Translations under genes and position numbers: made by a program
Shown here: positions 1 to 7,043 of the stretch, piece by piece
Layout of the letters: the number at the start of each line of letters is the position of its first letter
Numbering within the stretch: the stretch's first letter is position 1
NCBI GenBank assembly: GCA_902782655.1
Contig: CACZNY010000266.1
Coordinates: 1 to 10,620, forward strand
Direction of reading: 5' to 3'
DNA from: an uncultured Lachnospiraceae bacterium
GTDB taxonomy: Bacteria > Bacillota > Clostridia > Lachnospirales > Lachnospiraceae
DNA: 10,620 nucleotides
Notes under the pieces: model-generated
Told to the model about the DNA's origin: nothing
What the model saw: the letters and a program-made list of their open reading frames with translations, nothing else
The model's database searches: none

Positions 1-1048
1 CCTTAAGGATCTGTCCAACCATCTTAACAACCTGGCTTGCAAGTGTACGTGTATCCTTGAATACTGACATTGACTGCTTTCCAGCGATCATCTTCTTTGT
101 ATTCTCAATATCACAGTCCTGACCAGTGATGATAGGATATGTTCCATTGTAGTTAGCTTCAAGAGCATTCTCTACACCAAGTGCTGTTGAGTCATTTGAG
201 CAAAGCCATACGTCTACATCCTTGTCTGTATAGTTGGTTGAAAGAATGTTCTCTGCTCTGGACTGTGCTGTCTCAGTTGCCCATGAAGGAGTTGCAACTG
301 CATCAAATGTGCTCTGTCCGGAAACTACTACGAGCTTGCCTTCATCTATATAAGGCTTAAGTACGTCAAACGCACCGTTGAAGAAGAAGCCTGCGTTGTT
401 GTCACCGGGATCACCTGCTGTGAACTCGATGTTGAAAGGTCCTGCTGCGTTGTCAAGATCAAGAGTATCCTTTACATATGTACCCTGAACTGTACCAACC
501 TTGTAGTTATCGAATGTTGCATAATAAGAAACAGCATCGGAATCCATGATCAGACGGTCATAAGCTATAACCGGGATGTTTGCTTCCTTGGCCATGTCAA
601 GAGCCTCACCAAGCGAAGAACCCTCGATAGCTGCAATAACAAGAACGTTGCATCCGCTTGAGATCATGTTCTCAACCTGTGAAAGCTGAGTAGGAACGTC
701 ATTGTTTGCATACTGAAGGTCAACCTCATATCCTGCTGCCTTCAGCTCTTTCTCCATGTTTGCGCCGTCCTGATTCCATCTCTGGAGATCCTTTGTAGGC
801 ATTGAAACGCCTACCTTGCCGCCTCCTGCCGGTGCAGGAGCTGCCTCTTCTGCTGCCGCATCAGCTGCAGGAGCTGCTTCCTCTGCAGGAGCTGCTTCCT
901 CTGCTGCAGGAGCTGCTTCCTCCGCTGCAGGAGCTGCTTCCTCTGCTGCAGGAGCTGCCGCATCAGTAGCTGCTGAGCTTCCACAGCCTGCAAGCAAAGC
1001 TGCTACCATTGTCATTGAAAGAATAGCACTGAGTAACTTTTTCTTCAT
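1..1048 (-). CDS. chvE: ChvE-type monosaccharide ABC transporter substrate-binding lipoprotein (partial, C-terminus off the left edge)
   Basis: Extracytoplasmic sugar-binding protein that delivers monosaccharides (typically xylose, glucose, galactose or arabinose) to an ABC importer. The reading frame is open for 349 codons to the window edge; family members are usually somewhat longer, so a modest C-terminal piece is missing. The ATG at 1048 is preceded by GGGAGG (1058-1063) and begins a lipoprotein signal: KKK, a hydrophobic stretch at about residues 5-20, and lipobox LAGC with C22. Residues 31-73 form an Ala/Pro/Glu linker made of AAPAAEE repeats. The mature fold starts near K78 (KVGVSMPTKDLQRW). 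Family signatures visible: R90-W91 (sugar-stacking Trp), YANNDVPTQLSQVENM, AYDRL, GDPGDNNA, CSNDSTALG and GQDCD. Codon choice is biased toward what looks like a highly expressed set, unlike the upstream regulators. The ATPase and permease genes would be expected beyond the left edge. The family call is firm; the exact sugar is not readable. Confidence 0.93.
   Translation of the reverse strand, partial: MKKKLLSAILSMTMVAALLAGCGSSAATDAAAPAAEEAAPAAEEAAPAAEEAAPAEEAAPAADAAAEEAAPAPAGGGKVGVSMPTKDLQRWNQDGANMEKELKAAGYEVDLQYANNDVPTQLSQVENMISSGCNVLVIAAIEGSSLGEALDMAKEANIPVIAYDRLIMDSDAVSYYATFDNYKVGTVQGTYVKDTLDLDNAAGPFNIEFTAGDPGDNNAGFFFNGAFDVLKPYIDEGKLVVVSGQSTFDAVATPSWATETAQSRAENILSTNYTDKDVDVWLCSNDSTALGVENALEANYNGTYPIITGQDCDIENTKKMIAGKQSMSVFKDTRTLASQVVKMVGQILK
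830..958 (-). repeat. In-frame 21-bp tandem repeat encoding the AAPAAEE linker
   Basis: Inside the binding-protein gene, codons 31-73 repeat the unit GCA GCT CCT GCA GCA GAG GAA. There are three near-identical 21-bp copies, one 18-bp copy that has lost a GCA codon, and degenerate flanking copies containing GCT GAT GCG. The product is a flexible, acidic Ala/Pro/Glu tether between the lipidated C22 and the ligand-binding domain. Near-identity at the DNA level, with only a single synonymous change in the full units, points to recent expansion by replication slippage. Confidence 0.9.
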
Positions 1049-1089
1049 TTTTGTTTTCCTCCCATATAGAATTGATTTTTTCTTCGCAT

Positions 1090-1112
1090 CCTTAAGCCAT
1101 ACAGGCCTAAGG
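1090..1112. promoter_or_regulatory. Imperfect palindrome in the chvE leader
   Basis: CCTTAAGCC-ATACA-GGCCTAAGG: 9-bp arms with one mismatched position around a 5-nt centre, located 42-64 bp upstream of the chvE start. It could be an operator half-site pair or a small leader hairpin. No T-run follows on the minus strand, so it is not a terminator. A second short perfect palindrome, TTGTACAA, lies at 1124-1131. Function is inferred only. Confidence 0.35.
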
Positions 1113-1136
1113 ACACAAAAACCTTGTACAACTAGA

Positions 1137-1145
1137 ATGCTATCA
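1137..1145 (-). promoter_or_regulatory. Candidate extended -10 element for chvE
   Basis: On the minus strand the sequence reads TGATAGCAT, matching TGn plus TAnnnT. It lies downstream of the terminator of the preceding operon and about 90 bp before the chvE ATG. The corresponding -35 position falls in a run of T residues with no good TTGACA match. A weak -35 would fit a promoter that needs an activator such as the adjacent AraC-type regulator, but this is a guess from sequence. Confidence 0.3.
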
Positions 1146-1193
1146 CACTGTTCTGCTAAAAAAAACAGGAAAAAATTGCGAACGGGGCAGGAT

Positions 1194-1251
1194 AAAAAAA
1201 GAAAAGGATAGCACAAAATTGAAATCCCCGGTCAATATTGTGCTATCCTTT
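1194..1251 (-). terminator. Strong rho-independent terminator after the XylF-like gene
   Basis: Perfect 14-bp inverted repeat: AAAGGATAGCACAA at 1203-1216 and its reverse complement at 1238-1251. Within the central 21 nt a further 5-bp pair (ATTGA/TCAAT) is separated from the outer stem by one T-T mismatch, leaving a 9-nt loop. On the minus strand the stem runs directly into TTTTCTTTTTTT (down to 1194). No T-run follows on the plus strand, so termination is directional. It lies 37 bp after the TAG of the XylF-like gene and separates the sensor operon from chvE. Confidence 0.92.
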
Positions 1252-1287
1252 ATGATCTGCGGCTGGCCGGACCTCTCCTTATCAGCT

Positions 1288-2358
1288 CTAATCCTGCCTT
1301 TCCTTAAGGTATACATCCTCCCTCAGATGGAACCCGCTGTCGATTATAACACTGTCTATATTATCCTTTGTAACCATAATAGGGGGTATGCTCACATAGG
1401 GGATCATGTATTTCCCGTTTTCCAGCTCGCTCATGCCCGCCACGCTGTTTCCCTTTGCCAGGGAAACTGCGGATTCAGCCGCCTTTTTCGCAAGCTGCTC
1501 AATGCTTTTATAGACAGTCATAGTCTGTGTCCCCTCCACAATGCGCTGGCATGCATCAAGATCGGCATCCTGCCCTACTATAGGGATCTTTCCCGCTCTT
1601 CTGTTTTCCGAATAATACCTGACCGCCTGACCCGCAAGAGAATCATTTCCGCACATTATGGCATCCGCCCTGCCAGCCTTATCCGGGTTTTCCGACAGAT
1701 AGTTAAAGGCTTCCTCACCCTTCCATTCCGAAGCGTAATATGTATCGAAGACATTTATCCTGTGCCCGCGGATCTCTTCATCAAAGCCCTTATTGACAAG
1801 TAATACATTATTATCCTTGGACGGGCCGTTTATCTTCATTACCTGCCCCCCCGAGGGAAGCTTGTCGATTATGGCATCAGCCATATACCTGCCCACGGTT
1901 TCATTATCAAAAGATATGTAAAGATCCAGCGGAGTGTCTGTCACCAGGCGGTCATAGGCAATAACCTTGATGCCGGCACTCCTTGCCTCCTGCACCTCTT
2001 TTTTCAGTCCCGTCCTGTCCACAGCTATCAGAACAATGACATCCATTTTCTTATCTATGAGATACTTTAGCTGAGCCTTCTGTTTTTCTAAATCGCCATT
2101 GGCATTCTGCACGTTGACCGAAGCCCCGAGATCCCTGGCTCTGGACACGAAAATATCCCTGTCCCGCTGCCACCGCTCGATAAGAAAGCTGTCAAAAGCT
2201 AGGCCTATCTGTATATCCTCATCTTTTTCAGCTTTATTCTCCTTCTCGTTTTTGTCCTCCGGCCTTGCGCTGCAGGCGCAGAGCAGCATCAGGCACAGGA
2301 TACATACTGCGCCAAGTCCTATGATCGTATCGGATCGGTTTTTCTTATTCATAAACAT
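1288..2358 (-). CDS. XylF-like D-xylose-binding lipoprotein (periplasmic-binding-protein family)
   Basis: Extracytoplasmic sugar-binding lipoprotein, 356 aa from the ATG at 2358. A second in-frame ATG at 2352 has equally plausible spacing from the AGGGCAGGGA region, so the start is uncertain by two codons. The signal peptide has a hydrophobic stretch at about residues 11-28 and lipobox LCAC (C29; Cys at -2 is unusual), followed by a Lys/Glu-rich linker to about residue 48. The fold closely resembles bacterial XylF: ERWQRDRDIFV (R62, W63), VIAYDRLV, YISFDNETVG, GPSKDNN, CGNDSLAGQAV and GQDADLDACQRIVEGTQTMTVYK. It is the last gene before the terminator, and its start overlaps the response-regulator stop by 14 bp. 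Position in the kinase/regulator operon, apart from the transporter genes, suggests a sensing rather than a transport role. That role, and xylose as ligand, are inferred. Confidence 0.88.
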   Translation of the reverse strand: MFMNKKNRSDTIIGLGAVCILCLMLLCACSARPEDKNEKENKAEKDEDIQIGLAFDSFLIERWQRDRDIFVSRARDLGASVNVQNANGDLEKQKAQLKYLIDKKMDVIVLIAVDRTGLKKEVQEARSAGIKVIAYDRLVTDTPLDLYISFDNETVGRYMADAIIDKLPSGGQVMKINGPSKDNNVLLVNKGFDEEIRGHRINVFDTYYASEWKGEEAFNYLSENPDKAGRADAIMCGNDSLAGQAVRYYSENRRAGKIPIVGQDADLDACQRIVEGTQTMTVYKSIEQLAKKAAESAVSLAKGNSVAGMSELENGKYMIPYVSIPPIMVTKDNIDSVIIDSGFHLREDVYLKERQD

Positions 2359-3937
2359 TCCCTGCCCTGTATTCAGTCGGCGTCTTCCCTTCCGCCTTTT
2401 TAAATATCCGTGAAAAATAGTTCGGATCGGAATATCCTACCCTCGTGCAGATATCCTTTATGGAAACAGCAGGATCCTTCATAAGCTCCTTTGCGCAGTC
2501 TATCCTCAGCCGTGTCAGATACTCAAGGAATGTTTCTCCGGTTTCCTCCTTGAAGAGCCTTGTAAAATAATACGGACTGACATCCACCTTGCCTGAAACC
2601 TCATCGAGGGAGATATCCTTTGAATAGTTTTCCGCAATATAGCGCTTTGCCTCCTCGATAAGCCCACCCAGCTTCTCTTCCTTTTTTACGGTTATATTAT
2701 GTGCCGCCTCTATCATCTTTCCGGCGAACCAGCTTTCAAGCTCATCGAAATCCTTGCAGCCCATCACCGACGGAAGGTAATCGGAACGGTGAAGGAACCG
2801 GTAGGTCATGCCTCCCGACTCATAGGACAGGTGCTCCGCCCAAAGGACAAATTCGAGACTTTTAAGCTTCGCATCTATCAGGGCATCAGGATGGCTTTCC
2901 CGCATCCAGGCAAAAAAATCTGATGAATACTCCCTTGTCAACCCCACATCACCTTCGCCTACGGCAGCAAACAGCTTCTTTTCAAGATCCGCAGGATAAT
3001 CCGGCTCATAGTCACATCCGACTGCAAGATCGCTCGCGTGGGCTACACCGGATTTTGAAACATTCAGCGCGCCTAAAGCATCCCTGTATGAATCCGCTGC
3101 AGCTTCCACAGGCTGTACCGAGCCTATGCCGATACGGGCACTTATTCCGGTTTTTTCCAGCAGCTCTTTTAAGAGCTCCTCAGATCTGCTTATTATCCTT
3201 ACCCTGTCGTCATACTCCATCCTGCCTGTTTTTTGAGGAAAGAAGCAAATGATCTTATTTGACAGCAAAGGCCCCGTCACGCAGCCAAGCCGTCCTTTTA
3301 TCATATCCCTTATCCTTGTATATTCAGACTGTACCCTTATACCGGAGCCTACCGGGTTTTCGAAATCCGATTCGGCATCAACAACGGAAAGAACCATCAT
3401 ATAGCCATGATCCTCTTCTATGCCCAGGAGATTTTTATAATTTTCCGTTACTTCCTTGCTCTCCTGAAACAGTATGGAATATATGAACCCGCTTTCTATG
3501 ACCGGAGTGACCGTTTCTATCTTTTCCCGGATACTGAGCTCCTGCCTGCGTTTTTCTTTTGCGGAATCTATCTGCTTCATGGCCCGCCCCAGTACCTCGA
3601 CAATCATCTCCTTACTGAAGGGTTTGTTCAGGTAATCAAAGGCACCCAGATTTATAGCTTCCTTTGCATAATCAAACTTGTCATAAGCACTGAGTATTAT
3701 GAAAACCGTAGAGGAATTTGTCCTGCGTATTTCCCTCATTGCCTCTATCCCGTTGATCCCCGGCATCTGTATATCCATAAAGGCTATATCAGGTCTGAAG
3801 GTCTCCGCAAGCTCGATCACCGCCCTCCCGGTTTTGGCGATCTCAGTCTCGCAAAGGCCGGGAAATTCCTTTTCAATGATGAATTTTATGGAATCGGTGA
3901 CGATGCCCTCGTCATCAGCAAGCATTATCCTGTACAT
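2345..3937 (-). CDS. YesN-type response regulator, REC plus AraC-family DNA-binding domain
   Basis: Cytoplasmic transcription regulator of a two-component system, 530 aa. The N-terminal receiver domain (about residues 1-120) has the full active site: acidic pair D8/D9, phospho-acceptor D55 (MDIQMPG), S83 (ILSAYD) and K105 (LNKPF). The C-terminal AraC domain (about 423-526) has two helix-turn-helix units, around ISLDEVSGKVDVSPYYFTRL and SIKDICTRVGYSDPNYFSR. The roughly 280 residues between them are typical in size for YesN-like regulators, where they may hold a degenerate cyclase-like or dimerisation module; I cannot assign one by eye. The ATG at 3937 begins 9 bp after the kinase stop, with GGAGGAG slightly far upstream and AGGAAG close by. 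The cognate kinase is the gene immediately upstream. Likely target: the promoter of the adjacent chvE transporter operon. Confidence 0.93.
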   Translation of the reverse strand: MYRIMLADDEGIVTDSIKFIIEKEFPGLCETEIAKTGRAVIELAETFRPDIAFMDIQMPGINGIEAMREIRRTNSSTVFIILSAYDKFDYAKEAINLGAFDYLNKPFSKEMIVEVLGRAMKQIDSAKEKRRQELSIREKIETVTPVIESGFIYSILFQESKEVTENYKNLLGIEEDHGYMMVLSVVDAESDFENPVGSGIRVQSEYTRIRDMIKGRLGCVTGPLLSNKIICFFPQKTGRMEYDDRVRIISRSEELLKELLEKTGISARIGIGSVQPVEAAADSYRDALGALNVSKSGVAHASDLAVGCDYEPDYPADLEKKLFAAVGEGDVGLTREYSSDFFAWMRESHPDALIDAKLKSLEFVLWAEHLSYESGGMTYRFLHRSDYLPSVMGCKDFDELESWFAGKMIEAAHNITVKKEEKLGGLIEEAKRYIAENYSKDISLDEVSGKVDVSPYYFTRLFKEETGETFLEYLTRLRIDCAKELMKDPAVSIKDICTRVGYSDPNYFSRIFKKAEGKTPTEYRAGNVYE

Positions 3938-3946
3938 TCTTCCTGT

Positions 3947-5266
3947 CTACTCCTCCGATGTATCCACAGGGATAAGTATATCCACTATAGTGCCTTTGTC
4001 CTTACCCTCACTGAACATATGCATTACCTCTTCCCTGTCATAAAACAGCCTGAGCCTCGACATCACATTTACTATCCCCACTCCGTTCGAGTCCTTCATG
4101 ATCGGATTGTCTCCTGCATTTCCCGCCATGACCTCCCTTATGCGCCCGGCACTCATGCCAACTCCGTTGTCCTCTATTCTGACCCGGATAAGCTCCGGCA
4201 GCCTCTCTACCTTCAGAACTATATGCTTTTCTCTTTCAATGTCCCTGATACCGTAATTTACGGCATTCTCTACTATGGGCTGAAGTATCATACCCGGAAC
4301 AGAAACCGATAGACAATCTTCGTCAAGCTCTTTGCGAAAGTGTATATCTCCCGAAAACCGTACATTCAGGATATGAATATAATTATCAACCAGCGCTATC
4401 TCCTGCTCAAGTGTGGTCTCCTTATTCTCCCCTTTTATCTTGTATCTGAAAAACGCCGCGACGTTCTGCAGGTAATCCGACGTTTTATCCGCATCCTCGA
4501 GCATCGCAAGCTGCGCCCCCGCATTAAGTGTATTGAAAAGAAAATGGGGATTTATCTGTGCCTGCAGATATTTAAGCTCTGCATCCTTCAGATGAGTCTC
4601 CATCACTATCTCCCTCTGGCGCACAGGATCCATGATGTTTTTTGTCATGACAGAGGTAAGCAGAATATTTACAATAGCCACCACCACTATCACTGACATG
4701 GTCACCGCTGCAAGAGATCTCAGAGACGCTCTTAATGAAGCGTATTTTTCCGAATTTCTCCTGAACTGCTCATTGTTCAGGTTATAAATATAAGAATTGA
4801 TATATCCGTATATCTTCTCAGATCTTTCATATCCGGCATTATACTTTTCCACAACTCTTCCGCGCTTGGCCTGTATCGTATCATCCGTAACCGAAAGATA
4901 CGTATCCGACAGTCCCTCTATATCCTGAAGGATCGCCGCCGTGTCACGACCCTGCCCCTGCAGCGAAAGCTCTGACAGAAAGTCCCTGTATTGCTGACAG
5001 GCATCGAAATACTGCTCCATGGAATCCGTGGATTTGGTATTCAGATATTCCGTCATGCTGCTGCGTACCAGACTCAGCGCATCAGACATTTCTCCGATTG
5101 TCACGTTTGTCGAATAAACCCTGTTGATCACGTCTATGGCGCGGCTTATATAAAAAAACAGAACTATGTTCATCACCAGTATTATCACGGAGGTCACAAC
5201 GGTAAGCATTATCATGTTAGTCTGTACGGTTGACTTTTCTTTTGGTGATCCGTCAGGCTTCGCCAT
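3947..5266 (-). CDS. LytS/YesM-type sensor histidine kinase
   Basis: Membrane sensor kinase, 439 aa. Two membrane segments (about residues 17-40 and 186-206) flank an extracytoplasmic region of about 145 residues that looks all-helical, with no Cache-like motif noticed. After TM2 only about 30 residues separate the membrane from the H-box, too short for a normal HAMP domain. The catalytic part is of the His_kinase (PF06580) class: H241 in QINPHFLFNTLN, then an N-box with VENAVNYG (N334), G1 EDNGVGM (D366) and G2 NGVGIVNV. The start is ATG at 5266 with GGAGG six bases upstream; it overlaps the stop of the upstream sensor protein by 14 bp. The gene order binding protein, LytS-like kinase, YesN-like regulator matches the XylFII-LytS-YesN xylose-sensing system of Clostridium beijerinckii, in which the binding protein contacts the kinase outer domain. 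Ligand and partner are inferred from this parallel. Confidence 0.93.
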   Translation of the reverse strand: MAKPDGSPKEKSTVQTNMIMLTVVTSVIILVMNIVLFFYISRAIDVINRVYSTNVTIGEMSDALSLVRSSMTEYLNTKSTDSMEQYFDACQQYRDFLSELSLQGQGRDTAAILQDIEGLSDTYLSVTDDTIQAKRGRVVEKYNAGYERSEKIYGYINSYIYNLNNEQFRRNSEKYASLRASLRSLAAVTMSVIVVVAIVNILLTSVMTKNIMDPVRQREIVMETHLKDAELKYLQAQINPHFLFNTLNAGAQLAMLEDADKTSDYLQNVAAFFRYKIKGENKETTLEQEIALVDNYIHILNVRFSGDIHFRKELDEDCLSVSVPGMILQPIVENAVNYGIRDIEREKHIVLKVERLPELIRVRIEDNGVGMSAGRIREVMAGNAGDNPIMKDSNGVGIVNVMSRLRLFYDREEVMHMFSEGKDKGTIVDILIPVDTSEE

Positions 5267-6293
5267 CCTGTGCCTCCGCCCTTTTTTCCATCAGATATTC
5301 AGATATGTTATCAGCAGTTATCACCCTGATGTCTGCAGGCATGTATTCATTTACATAGCCTGTCTCCTCATATTCTTTAAGCGCTTCTATGCAGTATTCT
5401 CCCATCTGTCTCGTATTCATCGTCACCGTTGCAAAGACGATGTTCTTCTCGATCGCAGAAAGAATGGTGTTGTTTTCGTAAAAGCCGTATACGATCGTCT
5501 GCCCCACTCTGTTATAATCCACCAGAGCCTGACTTACGCAGGTTGTATAGATCTCATTTAGGCAGATCATCACATCCGGGAGCTCCTCATCCCTCATGAT
5601 AAGAGCGCTTATGCTCTCTTCTGCCCCGAAGGCAGACGTGTCCGGGACAGCCATTGTCTCAAGCTTGAAGCTTGATGAAGCATCCGAGTTCTCTATGGTT
5701 TCCCTGATCCCCTGAAAGATGATATTCTGACTGGAATCCTCCGCGTCAGGGCTCATCATCACAAGCACGCTCTTTTGCTCGTCAGTGGCTTTCTTCAGCA
5801 GTTCCTTTCCATAGTTTACTCCCAGATCATAGTACCCATACCCTACGTAGGATTTTCTCGCGGATGATGTATTGTCGCTCCCTACGGTTATTACCGGGAT
5901 CCCCCTTTCATCCGCTCTGTCGATAAGATCGCGCATGGCTTCACTTTCCCCCGCATTGATGATGATACCGTCCACCCCTGCATCTATGGAAAGCTCCATC
6001 AGCTCATACTTATCATGGGAATATGCCAGATTTCCTCCCATATCCTCAAGATAATCTCCGTCTTTTTCCGTTTCCGCAAGTGCTCCTTCGAAAATGGAAC
6101 CGTAAAACCCCTCCTGACCGCTTTCACAGATAAAGGCATAATGCCTTCCTATAAAGCTTTCATTTCCATTCTCTTCCAGTATCCGGAACATTCTGTTCCC
6201 GAAATATATGACAAAGCTTATGGTTACCATGGTCACCACCACCATGAAGGCTATGATGCCTGCTGCCAGTTTTTTATAGTTTAGATCCTTCAC
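5253..6293 (-). CDS. Membrane-anchored periplasmic-binding-protein-like sugar sensor
   Basis: 346-aa protein of the type-1 periplasmic-binding / LacI ligand-binding superfamily. Residues 9-31 form one hydrophobic segment without a lipobox or obvious signal-peptidase site, so it is probably held by an uncleaved N-terminal anchor with the binding domain outside. The domain begins near Y52 (YAFICESGQEGFYGS) and shows alternating strand/helix segments: DGIIINAGES, IPVITVGSDN, SVLVMMSPDAEDSS, PDVMICLNEI, TIVYGFYENN and VFATVTMNTRQMG. It is clearly more divergent from XylF and ChvE than the other two binding proteins here. The start is a GTG at 6293, with AAGGCGG just upstream overlapping the rsmE stop region; the gap to rsmE is 9 bp. 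It lies directly before the kinase and overlaps it by 14 bp, matching the position of XylFII. It is likely the co-sensor of the kinase; the ligand cannot be read from sequence. Confidence 0.85.
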   Translation of the reverse strand: MKDLNYKKLAAGIIAFMVVVTMVTISFVIYFGNRMFRILEENGNESFIGRHYAFICESGQEGFYGSIFEGALAETEKDGDYLEDMGGNLAYSHDKYELMELSIDAGVDGIIINAGESEAMRDLIDRADERGIPVITVGSDNTSSARKSYVGYGYYDLGVNYGKELLKKATDEQKSVLVMMSPDAEDSSQNIIFQGIRETIENSDASSSFKLETMAVPDTSAFGAEESISALIMRDEELPDVMICLNEIYTTCVSQALVDYNRVGQTIVYGFYENNTILSAIEKNIVFATVTMNTRQMGEYCIEALKEYEETGYVNEYMPADIRVITADNISEYLMEKRAEAQDGEA

Positions 6294-6302
6294 GTCCGCC
6301 TT

Positions 6303-7043
6303 TTATTTCTCCAGTATGAAAATAAGCCAGGAAAGAATTACCATAGCTGCCGTCTCTGTACGGAGTATCCTGTGTCCCAGTGTCACCGGTATGAGACCTG
6401 CTTCTTCTGCCGCCTCTATCTCTTCTTCATCAAACCCGCCCTCCGGTCCGATGAATATGGCCACTGACCTTCCTCTATCCACAGAGTTCAATATATCCCG
6501 GGTCTTGCCGAAATCCTCTGCCAGCTCGTATGGTATCAGTCTCGTTTCACATTCTTCTGAATACGAAAGTGCTTCCCTAAAGCTTAGTATATTGTGGACC
6601 CTGGGTACATTATGCCTTGCGCTCTGCTTTGCAGCGGCCTCCGCTATGGAATTCCATCTCCCGATCCTTGCAGCCGCCTTCTTTTCATCAAGCTTCACCA
6701 CGCATCTTTTCGATGCAACGGGAATGATATCAGACACGCCAAGCTCTACCGACTTCTGGATTATAAATTCCATCTTATCGGACTTCGGAAGCGACTGAAA
6801 CAGATAAACCCGCACCGGAAGCTCGGCATCTGCTTCTTTTATGAAATCCAGACGGCAATGGACGGTATCTGCTGTATAGCTCTCAATATGGCACCGGTAT
6901 TCCTTATCCGATATACCATCCGACACCGATATCACTTCGCCTTTTTTCATCCTTAAAACATTTCGGATATGATTATAATCTACACCTCGGAGATAAATAT
7001 CGCGGCCGGCAATATCCGAAGGCTCAGCAAAAAAATGATACAT
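6303..7043 (-). CDS. rsmE: 16S rRNA (uracil(1498)-N(3))-methyltransferase RsmE
   Basis: Cytoplasmic SPOUT-class methyltransferase that methylates N3 of U1498 in 16S rRNA using S-adenosylmethionine. At 246 aa it has normal family length. An N-terminal PUA-like RNA-binding part (HIRNVLRMKKGEVISVSDG) is followed by SLPKSDKMEFIIQKSVELG and the C-terminal trefoil-knot motifs GPEGGF (199-204) and LGHRILRTETA (222-232), the hallmark SAM-binding segments. The ATG at 7043 follows the TAA of the cysteine desulfurase with no gap, and a GAGGAGG lies about 15 bases upstream inside the preceding gene, so translational coupling is likely. The neighbouring gene mtaB is also an RNA-modification gene. Confidence 0.96.
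   Translation of the reverse strand: MYHFFAEPSDIAGRDIYLRGVDYNHIRNVLRMKKGEVISVSDGISDKEYRCHIESYTADTVHCRLDFIKEADAELPVRVYLFQSLPKSDKMEFIIQKSVELGVSDIIPVASKRCVVKLDEKKAAARIGRWNSIAEAAAKQSARHNVPRVHNILSFREALSYSEECETRLIPYELAEDFGKTRDILNSVDRGRSVAIFIGPEGGFDEEEIEAAEEAGLIPVTLGHRILRTETAAMVILSWLIFILEK

Noticed and set aside
830..958. Tandem repeat considered as a CRISPR-like array
   Set aside because: Units are contiguous, in frame and without spacers; they encode a protein linker.
816..1211. Plus-strand open frame with a long Ala/Gly/Ser-rich start, and a minus-strand Gln/Leu-rich frame at 811-993
   Set aside because: Both are out-of-frame readings of the 21-bp tandem repeat in the ChvE linker. The low-complexity composition follows from the repeat.
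1219..1803. 194-codon plus-strand open frame starting within the terminator hairpin
   Set aside because: It is antisense to the XylF-like gene, which has convincing family motifs throughout; the start lies in the terminator stem-loop and no promoter or protein signature is visible.
3407..4312. 301-codon plus-strand open frame opposite the kinase and regulator genes
   Set aside because: It lies across two genes with complete domain motifs on the minus strand. Its translation has no recognisable domain, is rich in His, Tyr and Leu as expected from antisense of these codons, and no good ribosome-binding site was seen.
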